NCBI RefSeq assembly: GCF_015864945.1
Contig: NZ_JADYWF010000001.1
Span: forward strand, 434,378 to 498,377
Origin: Salinibacterium sp. NG253
GTDB taxonomy: Bacteria; Actinomycetota; Actinomycetes; Actinomycetales; Microbacteriaceae
Reading direction: 5' to 3'
Length of the DNA stretch: 64,000 nt
Shown here: one piece after another, positions 18,563 to 26,790 of the stretch
How the letters are laid out: the number at the start of each line of letters is the position of its first letter
Position numbering within the stretch: position 1 is the first letter of the stretch
Made by a program: the position numbers and the translations under genes
Notes under the pieces: model-generated
The model's input: the letters and a program-made list of their open reading frames with translations, nothing else
Database searches by the model: none
Told to the model about the DNA's origin: nothing

Positions 18563-18636
18563 TAGGGCGGATGGGACTTGAACCCATGACCGACGGATTA
18601 TGAGTCCGCTGCTCTAACCAGCTGAGCTACCGCCCC
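18563..18636 (-). tRNA. tRNA with anticodon CAU (Met elongator or Ile2)
   Basis: A 74-base cloverleaf: acceptor GGGGCGG pairing with CCGCCCU (a G1-U72 wobble), D-arm GCTC/GAGC, anticodon loop CTCATAA, T-arm ATGGG-TTCAAGT-CCCAT, and discriminator A. CCA is not encoded. The anticodon CAU with no initiator-type features means elongator methionine or the lysidine-modified Ile2; sequence alone does not separate these firmly. Confidence 0.92.
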
Positions 18637-18748
18637 GTGCCCACACGAGTGCGAGCGCGTATCTACGTTACCGGCAAAATCAGCCAGGCAGCGCACGCCA
18701 CTGCTCAGAGTAAATCCCAGCGCTGGATAAGAAATCTCCGCGCCCGAT

Positions 18749-19003
18749 CTAGCGATCGGATGAAGCCACATTCGCGTTCACGTGGGGGCGGGAAAGGCCC
18801 ACGTGGATTGAGATGCCCATCGCTGCGACGAGACTCAACAGCAGCGCTATGAAGCCCGCAAATACGGCGACGTAGTAGGTGCCCGGATCCGGAAGTATGC
18901 CCATCTGCGGTTCCATGTAATACCAAATCGTGGCGCCCACGTTGAGACCAAGTACAACGATGAAGGCCGGCACGAGCCAAGCGAAAATCAGTAGAAATCT
19001 CAT
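18749..19003 (-). CDS. Small two-helix membrane protein of unknown function
   Basis: An 84-residue protein with helices FLLIFAWLVPAFIVVLGLNV and YYVAVFAGFIALLLSLVAAM and a charged tail. ATG 19003 has GGGGGAG about 10 bases upstream; GTG 19009 is an alternative. The intervening loop has DPGTYYVAVF. No family recognised. It is divergent from dps with 137 bases between starts. Confidence 0.6.
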   Translation of the reverse strand: MRFLLIFAWLVPAFIVVLGLNVGATIWYYMEPQMGILPDPGTYYVAVFAGFIALLLSLVAAMGISIHVGLSRPHVNANVASSDR

Positions 19004-19140
19004 TGCCACGGTGCTCCCCCTCAGATCTGACGGTAAATTCGAGCCTAAGTCACGAGTGGCGGGCGATCCAGTCTCGCGCACTCAGCTTTCTCCCAAGGAA
19101 TACTGAGCCAGCGCCAAACCAACGCTCGTACGGTGGCACC

Positions 19141-19683
19141 ATGACTGATTCACAGAAAGCGCAGACCACAAGTCCGGCCAAATCTGGGGCTCGCAAAACC
19201 CGCCAGCAAAATGCTGAGCGAGGCTTCACAGCATCCAAGGGTCTGGCCGACCGCCTTCAGCAGGTTCTCGTAGAACTGCTCGAGCTTCAGCTTCAGGGCA
19301 AGCAGGCTCACTGGAACGTCGTTGGCAAGAACTTCCGCGACACTCACCTTGTGCTTGACGAAATCATTGATGCTGCACGCGGCTTCAGCGACACCATTGC
19401 TGAGCGGATGCGCGCACTCCACGCCACCCCCGATGGCCGCAGCGACACCGTGGCCGAGACCACGACTCTTCCCGCATTTCCGGCTGGCGAGGTGGACACT
19501 GCCCACACCATCGACCTTCTGACAGAGCGCCTCGAAGCAACAATCGAAACGATTCGCGAAGTGCACGATCCCATCGACGAAGAAGACCCCACGAGCGCGG
19601 ATCTGCTCCACGGCATTCTCGAAACGCTCGAACAGTACGCCTGGATGGTATCGGCCGAAAACCGCACCCCCGCAAAGAAGTAG
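19141..19683 (+). CDS. dps: Dps family DNA-binding ferritin-like protein
   Basis: Stress-induced miniferritin that protects DNA and sequesters iron; forms dodecamers with ferroxidase sites between dimers. 180 residues. A lysine/arginine-rich N-terminal tail (KSGARKTRQQNAERG) is the likely DNA-binding arm. The core begins with LLELQLQGKQAHWNVVGKNF, then THLVLDEIIDAARGFSDTIAER, which supply the ferroxidase His and Asp/Glu, and ends with LLHGILETLEQYAWM. A TACGGT hexamer exactly 6 bases before the ATG suggests a leaderless message. A strong terminator follows at 19725-19763. Confidence 0.9.
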   Translation: MTDSQKAQTTSPAKSGARKTRQQNAERGFTASKGLADRLQQVLVELLELQLQGKQAHWNVVGKNFRDTHLVLDEIIDAARGFSDTIAERMRALHATPDGRSDTVAETTTLPAFPAGEVDTAHTIDLLTERLEATIETIREVHDPIDEEDPTSADLLHGILETLEQYAWMVSAENRTPAKK

Positions 19684-19724
19684 GCTCCACGCCTACGCTC
19701 ACGAGCCGATTGCTGTGGCTCCCA

Positions 19725-19763
19725 CGAGAGCGTCTCCGACTAGGAGGCGCTCTCGTTCTTTTT
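19725..19763 (+). terminator. Strong terminator of dps, overlapping the end of the GT4 gene
   Basis: A 13-base stem with one mismatch, CGAGAGCGTCTCC (19725-19737) and GGAGGCGCTCTCG (19743-19755), with a 5-base loop that holds the stop codon of the opposing glycosyltransferase gene, followed by TTCTTTTT. The T tract is on the plus side only, so it serves dps. Confidence 0.85.
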
Positions 19764-20984
19764 GTCGGATGACACCGCGGCAGAGACCTCTTCGCCGCGA
19801 TACATGCTCTCGAACGTATCCAAGGTGCGCTGGATGTCGTGGGCAGCCACAATGGCCAAGCTTTCTTTCTTGAACTTCAGAACCTCATCCGCTGACATCG
19901 ACAGCACTTGGGTGAGTTTTGCGGCCAGATCCTCGACGTTGCCGGGCTCGAACAGGAACCCGTTCTCGCCATCGTGCACAAGGTGAGGCAGAGCCATAGC
20001 ATCAGCAGCGACGACGGGCAGTCCAGAAGCCATCGCCTCCATTGTTGAGATGCTTTGCAGCTCCGCGATCGATGGCATCGCGAACACTGAACCACGCTGC
20101 AGCGCATCACGCAGTTGATCTTGCTCGACAAATCCGGTGAGGGTCACACGATCCGCGACGCCCAACGAGGTTGCGAGGGCACGAAGTTTTCCCTCGAGCT
20201 CTCCCCCGCCGACGATCTCGAGCTTCGCGTCGAGCGAAGGGTCAAGAATCGCGAGAGCGCGAATGAGTTTATCGATCTGCTTCTCGTCGGAGAGGCGCCC
20301 CAAGAACACAATGAGGTTCTCCGGCTTGGGCTCAAGATTGCCGTTGTAACCATCGGCATTGATCCCACACGACACCGCAACGACGTTGCGCACGTTCGTG
20401 TTTGCTTCGAGATATTCGGCGGCGCGCCGGGTCGGAGTGGTTACCCACGCGGCACGCAAGAAGGAACGTCCGGCAGCAGCCCACCCCGCCTGAATAGCTT
20501 TTCGGCGCAAAAACTTGGGGATGATGTAGGCGTGATCGAGTAAATTCTCGGGCATGAAGTGATTAGTGCCGACGAGGCGAATTCCTCGCTTCTCGCCCTC
20601 GATCGTCATGCCGCGGCCGACGATGATGTGCGACTGAAAGTGGATGACATCGGGTTTCACCTGATCAAGGATGCGTGCCGAATTTTGCCTGACCCGCCAC
20701 GGCATCATGAACCGCAGCCACGGGTGGCCGAGCCAGCGCCACGAGTAGAGGCGATGCAGGGTCATTTTCTGGCCCTCATGCTCCTCGACCATCGTGCCCA
20801 ACTTCTTGTTGGAGTACGAGGGAGCCACAATGTGCACATCGTGGCCGCGCTCAGCGAGACCAGCGGCCAATCGAGCAATGAAGGTCGCTGCACCATTAAT
20901 TTGCGGCCAGAAAGTGTCGGCACCGATCAGAATGCGAAGTCGCGGTTTGCCCTCGTGGGGCGAGCGTCTCACAGCGGAAGTCAC
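19740..20984 (-). CDS. Glycosyltransferase family 4 (retaining, GT-B fold)
   Basis: A 414-residue cytoplasmic or membrane-associated glycosyltransferase that probably adds a hexose to a lipid or polyprenyl acceptor. The N-terminal domain starts with RILIGADTFWPQINGAATF and contains FQSHIIVGRGM. The nucleotide-sugar domain has FLGRLSDEKQIDKLI, LEIVGGGELEGKL, VTLTGFV and the EX7E region AELQSISTMEAMASGLPVVA. It resembles mannosyl- or glucosyltransferases acting on diacylglycerol or phosphatidylinositol mannoside, but the acceptor cannot be read. GTG 20984 is the first sensible start. The gene stands alone, convergent with dps. Confidence 0.85.
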   Translation of the reverse strand: MTSAVRRSPHEGKPRLRILIGADTFWPQINGAATFIARLAAGLAERGHDVHIVAPSYSNKKLGTMVEEHEGQKMTLHRLYSWRWLGHPWLRFMMPWRVRQNSARILDQVKPDVIHFQSHIIVGRGMTIEGEKRGIRLVGTNHFMPENLLDHAYIIPKFLRRKAIQAGWAAAGRSFLRAAWVTTPTRRAAEYLEANTNVRNVVAVSCGINADGYNGNLEPKPENLIVFLGRLSDEKQIDKLIRALAILDPSLDAKLEIVGGGELEGKLRALATSLGVADRVTLTGFVEQDQLRDALQRGSVFAMPSIAELQSISTMEAMASGLPVVAADAMALPHLVHDGENGFLFEPGNVEDLAAKLTQVLSMSADEVLKFKKESLAIVAAHDIQRTLDTFESMYRGEEVSAAVSSDKKNESAS

Positions 20985-21114
20985 AGTCGAAGAGTTCCTT
21001 AACAGTTGTGCGTCACGAGCCAGTGCGTTTACGACCCGGTCAGGTCAACGGCATCTAATAACGTACCTCACGCGGCCTGCACGCACGGGCTACTCGACCG
21101 AGCGCCTCGAAATG

Positions 21115-22056
21115 CTACGACTTCAGTTGCGGGTGGTGCTTCGACAGCGAGAACACACCGAAAATGGCCACGGCACCCGTAATCACAAACGCAATGATTG
21201 CCCAGAATGGCGCATCGGCTGCTTCTCCCAGAACAAGGATGCCGACCGTCACCGCAACGAGCGGGTCGATAACGGTGAGTCCCGCCACCACGAGGTCTGG
21301 CGGGCCGGAGGCGTAGGCGGTCTGCACGAAGTACGAACCGAGAAGGGATGCAGCGATGAGCCCAACAATGCACAGGATCGTAAGGAAGTCCGTGCTCTCA
21401 AATCCAGAACCAGAAATCATGATCGTCTTGATGCGGTCGATGACAACCTTGGCGAGCGTCGCGACGAAACCAAACAGCATGCCGGCACCCAAGATATAAA
21501 AAACAGGGGACGCGTTCTTGCGGAAGACCAGGAACAGCACGATCCAGAGGGCCAAGACGATCGCCAAGACGATGAGCACAATTGACAGCTCACGCTGGGT
21601 GATAACCGTGGACTTGGCGAACATCGCGGCGATTCCGACAAACACACCAACGCCGACAACGCACATCACGATCGCTCGAATGGAAATGGCGTCCAAGCGC
21701 ACCTTCGCGATGCGGGAATTCATGATCGCGGTCATCACGAGCGCAACGGCGCCGAGGGGTTGCACCACCATGAGCGGGGAAAGCGACAGGCTCGAAAGCT
21801 GAAAAACGATGGCGAGTCCGAGAAACGCCGTGCCGATTACCCACGACGGACGGGCAAGCAGCGCCTTGATCTGGGAAAAGTTGAGGCCTGTGTTGGCTTC
21901 GCTGCCATGGTGCTGCTCCATGCGGGCAACGCCACGATGTTGAAACTGCGCTCCCAGCGACAACAGGATCGCGCCGATGAGCGCCAACGGAATACCCACC
22001 GCTTGCAGCGGCGTCAGGCTTATCTGATCGCTGAGGTCAAGGATGTCCGGCGGCAC
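21115..22056 (-). CDS. DMT-superfamily (EamA/NIPA-like) membrane transporter
   Basis: A 313-residue protein with nine to ten hydrophobic helices in two halves, beginning GIPLALIGAILLSLGAQFQH. The second half contains PDLVVAGLTVIDPLVAVTVG and ends GAVAIFGVFSLS. This layout is that of the DMT superfamily, closest to the NIPA-type magnesium/unknown-substrate branch seen in actinobacteria. Substrate unknown. It starts at GTG 22056 with TACATT exactly 6 bases upstream and is divergent from def, whose ATG is only 40 bases away. Confidence 0.78.
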   Translation of the reverse strand: MPPDILDLSDQISLTPLQAVGIPLALIGAILLSLGAQFQHRGVARMEQHHGSEANTGLNFSQIKALLARPSWVIGTAFLGLAIVFQLSSLSLSPLMVVQPLGAVALVMTAIMNSRIAKVRLDAISIRAIVMCVVGVGVFVGIAAMFAKSTVITQRELSIVLIVLAIVLALWIVLFLVFRKNASPVFYILGAGMLFGFVATLAKVVIDRIKTIMISGSGFESTDFLTILCIVGLIAASLLGSYFVQTAYASGPPDLVVAGLTVIDPLVAVTVGILVLGEAADAPFWAIIAFVITGAVAIFGVFSLSKHHPQLKS

Positions 22057-22062
22057 TCGTCA

Positions 22063-22090
22063 AATGTACTCGGTTCACACGGGATATTCT
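22063..22090. promoter_or_regulatory. Back-to-back leaderless promoters of the DMT and def genes
   Basis: On the minus strand TACATT (22063-22068) ends 6 bases before GTG 22056. On the plus strand TATTCT (22085-22090) ends 6 bases before ATG 22097. Transcription from these -10 elements would begin at the start codons themselves. Spacing is seen directly; leaderless initiation is inferred. Confidence 0.55.
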
Positions 22091-22096
22091 GGGTAC

Positions 22097-22660
22097 ATGG
22101 CCGTTCTTCCCATCATTATCACCGGCGATCCGGTGCTCCACACTCCAGCGAACCCGGTGACGGCCTTCGATAGCGAGCTCACGACTCTCGTCAACGACAT
22201 GATCGAGACGATGGAAGAAGCACCGGGCGTCGGCTTGGCCGCGCCGCAGGTCGGCGTCGGCTTACGCATCTTTGTCTACGACTGGACCGACGACGACGAC
22301 ACGCACTGGCATGGCGTCGCCATCAATCCCGAGCTTTGGCAAAGCCCCACCCCCGTGCTCGACGCCGACGACGCGGATGAAGAGGGTTGCCTCTCGATTC
22401 CCGGCGAACGCTACCCGCTTGCACGTGCCGACCGCGTCATCCTGCGCGCCTTCGACCTGCAGCAGCAGCCGTTCGAAATCGAAGCGTCGGGCTGGCTCGC
22501 CCGCATTTTTCAACATGAATACGATCACCTCGACGGCGTGCTCTACGCCGACCGCCTGCAGGCTCCGGATGCCAAGGCGGCCGCGAAAGCGATCCGCAAG
22601 CAGGGCTGGGGTCAGCCTGGGCTCTCGTGGTTGCCCACCGAGGAACAGCTCGACGCCTAA
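22097..22660 (+). CDS. def: Peptide deformylase
   Basis: Removes the formyl group from nascent protein N-termini; metal-dependent. 187 residues from ATG 22097. All three family motifs are intact: motif 1 GVGLAAPQVG, motif 2 EEGCLS with metal ligand Cys98, and motif 3 HEYDH with His140, the catalytic Glu141 and His144. ATG 22097 is preferred to the longer frame at 22043 because family proteins begin just before the first strand, and because of the -10 hexamer placed 6 bases upstream. It is convergent with the response regulator gene, 4 bases away. Confidence 0.95.
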   Translation: MAVLPIIITGDPVLHTPANPVTAFDSELTTLVNDMIETMEEAPGVGLAAPQVGVGLRIFVYDWTDDDDTHWHGVAINPELWQSPTPVLDADDADEEGCLSIPGERYPLARADRVILRAFDLQQQPFEIEASGWLARIFQHEYDHLDGVLYADRLQAPDAKAAAKAIRKQGWGQPGLSWLPTEEQLDA

Positions 22661-22664
22661 CGCG

Positions 22665-23330
22665 TCACACGGCCCGCCCCAGCGAAACCAACCCGGTCTC
22701 ATAAGCAATGACGACGAGCTGTACGCGGTCGCGCGCCATGAGCTTGGACATAATGCGGGAGACATGAGTTTTGGCCGTCAGCGGGCTCAGAAAGAGTTTG
22801 ACGCCAATCTCAGCATTCGTGAGCCCCTGCCCAACCAGGGCGAGAACTTCGCGTTCACGCTCGGTGATCGCCGACAGAATGCTGGCATCAACCGCCACTT
22901 GTGAGCCGCGGGCAAAGCGCTCGAGTAGTCGTTTTGTAACGCCAGGGCTCAGCAGGGCGTCGCCGGACGCGACCACACGCACCGCCCGGATCAGCTCGAC
23001 CGGCTCAGTGTCTTTCACAAGAAAGCCGCTCGCTCCGGCGCGAATAGCCCGCGCGACGTACTCATCGACCTCGAACGTTGTGACGACAACAATGCGCGTC
23101 TCAGCGAGGTCGGGAATGGTCGCAATTTGCTCGGTTGCCCAGAGTCCGTCACCATCGGGCATCCGGATGTCCATCAGCACGACATCGGGACGTTCACGTC
23201 GCACAACCTCGATAACGTCGGTTCCGGTGGCCGCCTCGCCCACAACCTCGATGTCATCTTCGGCGCTGAGCAGACTTCGAAAGCCCGCGCGAATCAGTTG
23301 CTGATCATCCGCAACAACAACACGGATCAT
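22665..23330 (-). CDS. NarL/FixJ-type response regulator
   Basis: Two-component response regulator, 221 residues. The receiver domain has the acidic pair after IRVVVADDQ, phosphoacceptor Asp54 in VVLMDIRMPDG, and the conserved Thr and Lys (VVVTTFEV, FLVKDTEP). The LuxR-type helix-turn-helix at the C-terminus reads ITEREREVLALVGQGLTNAEI and KTHVSRIMSKL. It overlaps the upstream sensor kinase gene by ATGA and is translationally coupled to it. Input signal and targets are unknown. Confidence 0.92.
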   Translation of the reverse strand: MIRVVVADDQQLIRAGFRSLLSAEDDIEVVGEAATGTDVIEVVRRERPDVVLMDIRMPDGDGLWATEQIATIPDLAETRIVVVTTFEVDEYVARAIRAGASGFLVKDTEPVELIRAVRVVASGDALLSPGVTKRLLERFARGSQVAVDASILSAITEREREVLALVGQGLTNAEIGVKLFLSPLTAKTHVSRIMSKLMARDRVQLVVIAYETGLVSLGRAV

Positions 23331-24622
23331 GCGGATGCCGAACGACGCGGAATACGCGCGGTCACCACGGTGCCGCGCGGCGTGGCTTCGGCCACGCGGA
23401 GCGTGCCGCCGAGAAGTTCGGCCCGTTCGCGCATACCCAACAACCCTCGCCCCGCTGTGTGTCCGTCGGTATCGATACCGACACCGTTGTCGGCAATAGT
23501 AGCGACATAGTCGTCGCCTTCGACCGCCAACGAGACGATGGCCGAGGTTGCTGAGGCATGACGCACCACATTGGTGAGCGACTCTTGCACGATTCGGTAG
23601 AGCGCCAGCTGCAGCGCCGGGGCAGTATGTTCCGAAATCTCTGAGGTGAGTTGCACCTCAATACCCTGAGCGCGCACCGAGTCGGCGAGGCTCGCGAGTC
23701 GAGAGAGATCAGGCTCAGGAACCAGCGGAGCATCATCCTCACCAGCGTCAGCGCTTTCGCTTCGCAACATCCCTAGCAGCGATCGCACTTCATCGAGCGC
23801 TTCTTTGCTCGAAAGTTTAATGCTCGCGAGTGCTTCTTCAGCTTGTTCTGGCTGCTTATGCATGAGATGAAGACCGACGCCAGCCTGCACGTTGATCTGG
23901 CTCAGTGAGTGCGCGAGGACGTCGTGCAATTCCCGCGCGATTCTTGTGCGCTCGGCTCGCAGCTCTTCTTCACGGCGACTCGCAAAGGCGGTGTGGAACT
24001 TCTCGAATTGCTCACGCCGGCGACGATTCGCTTCAGCGAAGCCCAGCACCAACAGCAGCCCGATCGTGGTGGGAACAACGCGATGCGGGTCTAACTCAAT
24101 GCCCACAACCAGCGCGGCAAGAAGCGTAGCTTCCCACACGACAATCATCGACACCCAGGTCCAGGTGCGCGCGCCATACGAAATCGCGATGACAATGGCG
24201 AACGCGAGAGCAAGATAGGGCGGGGATAGCAGTGAGTAGCCAATGAGAAAGTCCGCAGCAGCCAAAGCTGAGATGACGGCGATGAGAGGCCCCGGATACC
24301 GTCGGATCCACAAGAGCAGCAACGGGCCAATGAGGGAAAGCGCGATGGCCGCGATCCCGCCAGCACCAATACTGCTGAGTTCAAGAACGGTGCTGAATGG
24401 CAGCACGGATGCCGCATCGCCATACTCCGCGTAGGCGCCGGTCCAGATCACCCCCACAATCGTGATCGGCACTTGCACCAACAGTGAGATCACCACCGGA
24501 ATCCAGCGTCGCAAGCGCCGCGATCGCGAAGACTGCGACGCGCGGATACCCGTGCCGCTCAATAGCGATTCGAGCATCGCATTCGATGAGCGCGGAGCGG
24601 AACGACGGGACAACGAAGGCAT
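23327..24622 (-). CDS. Sensor histidine kinase, HisKA_3 (NarX/DesK-like)
   Basis: Membrane sensor kinase partner of the downstream response regulator, 431 residues. Five or six hydrophobic helices lie between about residues 40 and 196. The dimerisation/phosphoacceptor segment is IARELHDVLAHSLSQINVQAG with His233. The ATPase domain has QLALYRIVQESLTNVVRHA (N box), IADNGVG and GRGLLGMRERAELLGG (G boxes). ATG 24622 has TAGCAT exactly 6 bases upstream, consistent with a leaderless start; an internal Met16 is also possible. No large extracellular sensor domain is present, so the signal probably acts in the membrane. Confidence 0.9.
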   Translation of the reverse strand: MPSLSRRSAPRSSNAMLESLLSGTGIRASQSSRSRRLRRWIPVVISLLVQVPITIVGVIWTGAYAEYGDAASVLPFSTVLELSSIGAGGIAAIALSLIGPLLLLWIRRYPGPLIAVISALAAADFLIGYSLLSPPYLALAFAIVIAISYGARTWTWVSMIVVWEATLLAALVVGIELDPHRVVPTTIGLLLVLGFAEANRRRREQFEKFHTAFASRREEELRAERTRIARELHDVLAHSLSQINVQAGVGLHLMHKQPEQAEEALASIKLSSKEALDEVRSLLGMLRSESADAGEDDAPLVPEPDLSRLASLADSVRAQGIEVQLTSEISEHTAPALQLALYRIVQESLTNVVRHASATSAIVSLAVEGDDYVATIADNGVGIDTDGHTAGRGLLGMRERAELLGGTLRVAEATPRGTVVTARIPRRSASA

Positions 24623-24786
24623 TCTTCGATGCTAGTTGGCCGTGTGCGCGGCTGCGTCGGCCCGGCGGCGCAGCTCGCGGTACTCCCGGCGGAGTAGGCC
24701 ACAACGTTCGGCACTCGACTGCGTCTCCGCGGCACCTCGAAACTCGCGCCCAGCGGTGCGCAGCTAATAACGCCGGAACGCACAAA

Positions 24787-24812
24787 GTCCCGGCCACCTT
24801 AGTGGCCGGGAC
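24787..24812 (-). terminator. Hairpin terminator after tRNA-Asn
   Basis: Perfect 11-base stem GTCCCGGCCAC (24787-24797) with GTGGCCGGGAC (24802-24812) and a 4-base loop, 8 bases beyond the tRNA 3' end on the minus strand. It is followed by TTTGTG, a short T tract. Probably terminates the tRNA transcript. Confidence 0.7.
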
Positions 24813-24819
24813 TCATAAG

Positions 24820-24892
24820 CTCCTCGACTTGGACTCGAACCAAGAACCTACGCATTAACAGTGCGTTGCTCTGCCAATTGAGCTATCGAGGA
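24820..24892 (-). tRNA. tRNA-Asn (anticodon GUU)
   Basis: A 73-base cloverleaf: acceptor TCCTCGA/TCGAGGA, D-loop GCTCAATTGGCAGAGC, anticodon loop CTGTTAA within the stem ACGCA/TGCGT, T-arm CTTGG-TTCGAGT-CCAAG and discriminator G. CCA is not encoded. A TAAAGT hexamer 18 bases upstream of the 5' end may be its -10. Confidence 0.97.
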
Positions 24893-24943
24893 CCGCTGTG
24901 CAACTCAATTACTTTAGCAAATGATTTCGCAGTTCAAAAACCA

Positions 24944-25981
24944 TCAGACGATTCTGGCGAGGTATGTTGGCGAAAGTACCCGGGTTGGCGGGGCAATCAG
25001 CTGCGGAATACCGTTCGGATCGATTCTGAAACTAGCCACTTCGTGCGAATACTGGTTGCAGACGTGAAGAATGCCGTCACTCATGATGATGTGGCGCGGC
25101 CAGTTCCCCTCGCACGACACAGAAGTGAGGGGTGCAACACTTCGGCCATCGTCAGCAATCGTCATGACCGCAATCTGATTGCTGTGGCGCACCCCAGCGT
25201 AGGCGAAGCGGCCGTCGGCAGAGATTGCGATGGCGGACGCTTGGTCGCCTTCCACAGCACCAGGCAGCGCGATGGAGCACAGTTGCTGCAGTGCACGGTT
25301 CTTCCACTCGAAAACGAGCAAGCCGCATCCGTGTTCTCCGAGCACATAGAACAGATTGCCGGGGCGGGCGACGATATCGCGCGGACCAAACCCTGCCGGC
25401 GTAGCGACCTCGGCGATCTGTTCGATCGCGAAATCGACGTAGCTGAAAACGCGGATGAGGTCGGCGCCCAAATCGAGAGTGAATAGCGTGCTGTCATCGA
25501 CAAAAACGGAAGAGTGCGCGTGCGGGCCCTCCTGTTGCGGTCGTGGACCGAGCCCGACAGTCTCGACGACCTGACGCGTGTCGAGCGCCGTGGGTTTCGC
25601 CGAAGCCTCGATGACTCCGAGCGTGCCGCTGCCATAGTTTGCGGCAATGATCGTGGAGCCATGGACCGCGATGTGGCAGGGGTATTGGCCTCCGCTGGCG
25701 GTGAACGTTGGAGTGCTGAGGGTCTCGCCGTCGCGGTCGAATGCTGCGACCTGGCCTGATCCTTCGAGCGTCGAATACACGCGGTCACCATCGACCACGA
25801 TAAAGGATGCCGAGGGCACCTCCGCTACACGCTGCGCGAGCTCGAGCGACCCATCCGGCCTACTGCGCAGGACAGAGATGCCTTCGGACTCGCACTCCAT
25901 ATCAGCACCCCAGCCGCCCACCAACCAGGTCGAGGCGGGCACGGGGGTGACGTTGGGCGTTATTTCATTAGTGCCGGTCAC
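24944..25981 (-). CDS. Lactonase-family beta-propeller (6-phosphogluconolactonase-like, COG2706)
   Basis: A 345-residue seven-bladed propeller protein of the YbhE-type lactonase family. Repeated blade motifs include HIAVHGSTIIAANYGSGTLG, the phosphogluconolactonase-type PHAHSSVFVDDSTLFTLDLG, GFGPRDIVARPGNLFYVLGE and NWPRHIIMSDG. GTG 25981 was chosen because GGAG lies 7 bases upstream inside the preceding gene, giving a 14-base overlap with the ATPase gene. No signal peptide is visible, so it is probably cytoplasmic. Its place as the last gene of a peptide ABC operon is unusual; a role in the imported substrate's metabolism is possible but unproven, and the true substrate is unknown. Confidence 0.82.
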   Translation of the reverse strand: MTGTNEITPNVTPVPASTWLVGGWGADMECESEGISVLRSRPDGSLELAQRVAEVPSASFIVVDGDRVYSTLEGSGQVAAFDRDGETLSTPTFTASGGQYPCHIAVHGSTIIAANYGSGTLGVIEASAKPTALDTRQVVETVGLGPRPQQEGPHAHSSVFVDDSTLFTLDLGADLIRVFSYVDFAIEQIAEVATPAGFGPRDIVARPGNLFYVLGEHGCGLLVFEWKNRALQQLCSIALPGAVEGDQASAIAISADGRFAYAGVRHSNQIAVMTIADDGRSVAPLTSVSCEGNWPRHIIMSDGILHVCNQYSHEVASFRIDPNGIPQLIAPPTRVLSPTYLARIV

Positions 25982-26789
25982 GTTCGAGCTCCACAAGTGA
26001 GTGGGCGAGCCCCTTCACATAGGGGTGCCACGGGTCGGAAAGGACTTCTGAAAGTTCACCAGAACCAACGAGGATGCCGCGATGCATAATCGCAACATTC
26101 GTTGCGACCCGGCGGACCGCGGCCAGGTCAGCGGTGACCAGCAGTGCCGAGAACTCGCGTTGCGCTTGCAGATCAACGATGAGGTCGAGGATGGCTGAGC
26201 GCACGTTGACGTCAATACCGGCGGTGGGGTCGTCGGCCACGAGCAGTTGCGGCTCGAGGATCATGGCACGTGCAATCGCAACGCGCTGACGCTGCCCCTT
26301 GCTCAACTCGTACGGGTACCGGTTCATGACCGAGAGCGGCAAACGCACAGTGTCGATGAGGGTCGCAACAGCTTCGGCGGCTTCCCGTTGGTTGAAACGA
26401 CGATCCCGCACAAAAATCGGTTCAGCAATGTTCTCGCCGACCGTGAGCCGACTATTGAGGTGGTTGCCCGCATCCTGAGGCAGATAACCCACGCGCAAGC
26501 TCAATTGATCGCGCTTGCGTCGACTCACCGAGCGCAGTTCGGTGCCGAGCACTGTGAGCTCTCCCCCGCTAAATAGCGGCGAACCGTAGGCGCCCGTCTC
26601 AGCATGAAGTGCAACCGCTTTGGCAAGAGTGCTCTTGCCCGAGCCACTCTCGCCCACAACGGTCAATACTTCGCCAGCGGCAATCTCAAAACTCAAACCA
26701 TTGACAGCAATCGAACGCGTTTCAGGGTTGCGTGACGGGTAGCGCAGCGACAAGTCGCGGGCGCTCACGGTGGGCTGAGTAGAAGTCAC
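25968..26789 (-). CDS. Extra ABC ATPase with degenerate catalytic residues (OppF-like)
   Basis: A 273-residue nucleotide-binding domain of the peptide transporter type. Walker A is normal (VVGESGSGKSTLAKA) and the Q-loop is GYLPQDAG. Three other positions depart from consensus: the signature is LSKGQ instead of LSGGQ, Walker B runs LLVADDPT with Asp where the catalytic Glu belongs, and the H-loop reads VTADLAAV, lacking the switch His. It probably binds ATP but hydrolyses it poorly. It lies 1 base after a two-domain ATPase gene that already supplies both canonical domains, and overlaps the lactonase gene by 14 bases. It may be a regulatory or asymmetric subunit (inference). Confidence 0.85.
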   Translation of the reverse strand: MTSTQPTVSARDLSLRYPSRNPETRSIAVNGLSFEIAAGEVLTVVGESGSGKSTLAKAVALHAETGAYGSPLFSGGELTVLGTELRSVSRRKRDQLSLRVGYLPQDAGNHLNSRLTVGENIAEPIFVRDRRFNQREAAEAVATLIDTVRLPLSVMNRYPYELSKGQRQRVAIARAMILEPQLLVADDPTAGIDVNVRSAILDLIVDLQAQREFSALLVTADLAAVRRVATNVAIMHRGILVGSGELSEVLSDPWHPYVKGLAHSLVELERDRH

Positions 26790-26790
26790 C

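Noticed and set aside
24381-24797. A 138-codon minus-strand frame upstream of the sensor kinase
   Set aside because: Mostly overlaps the kinase N-terminus in another frame and has Arg/Pro/Ala-rich shadow composition.
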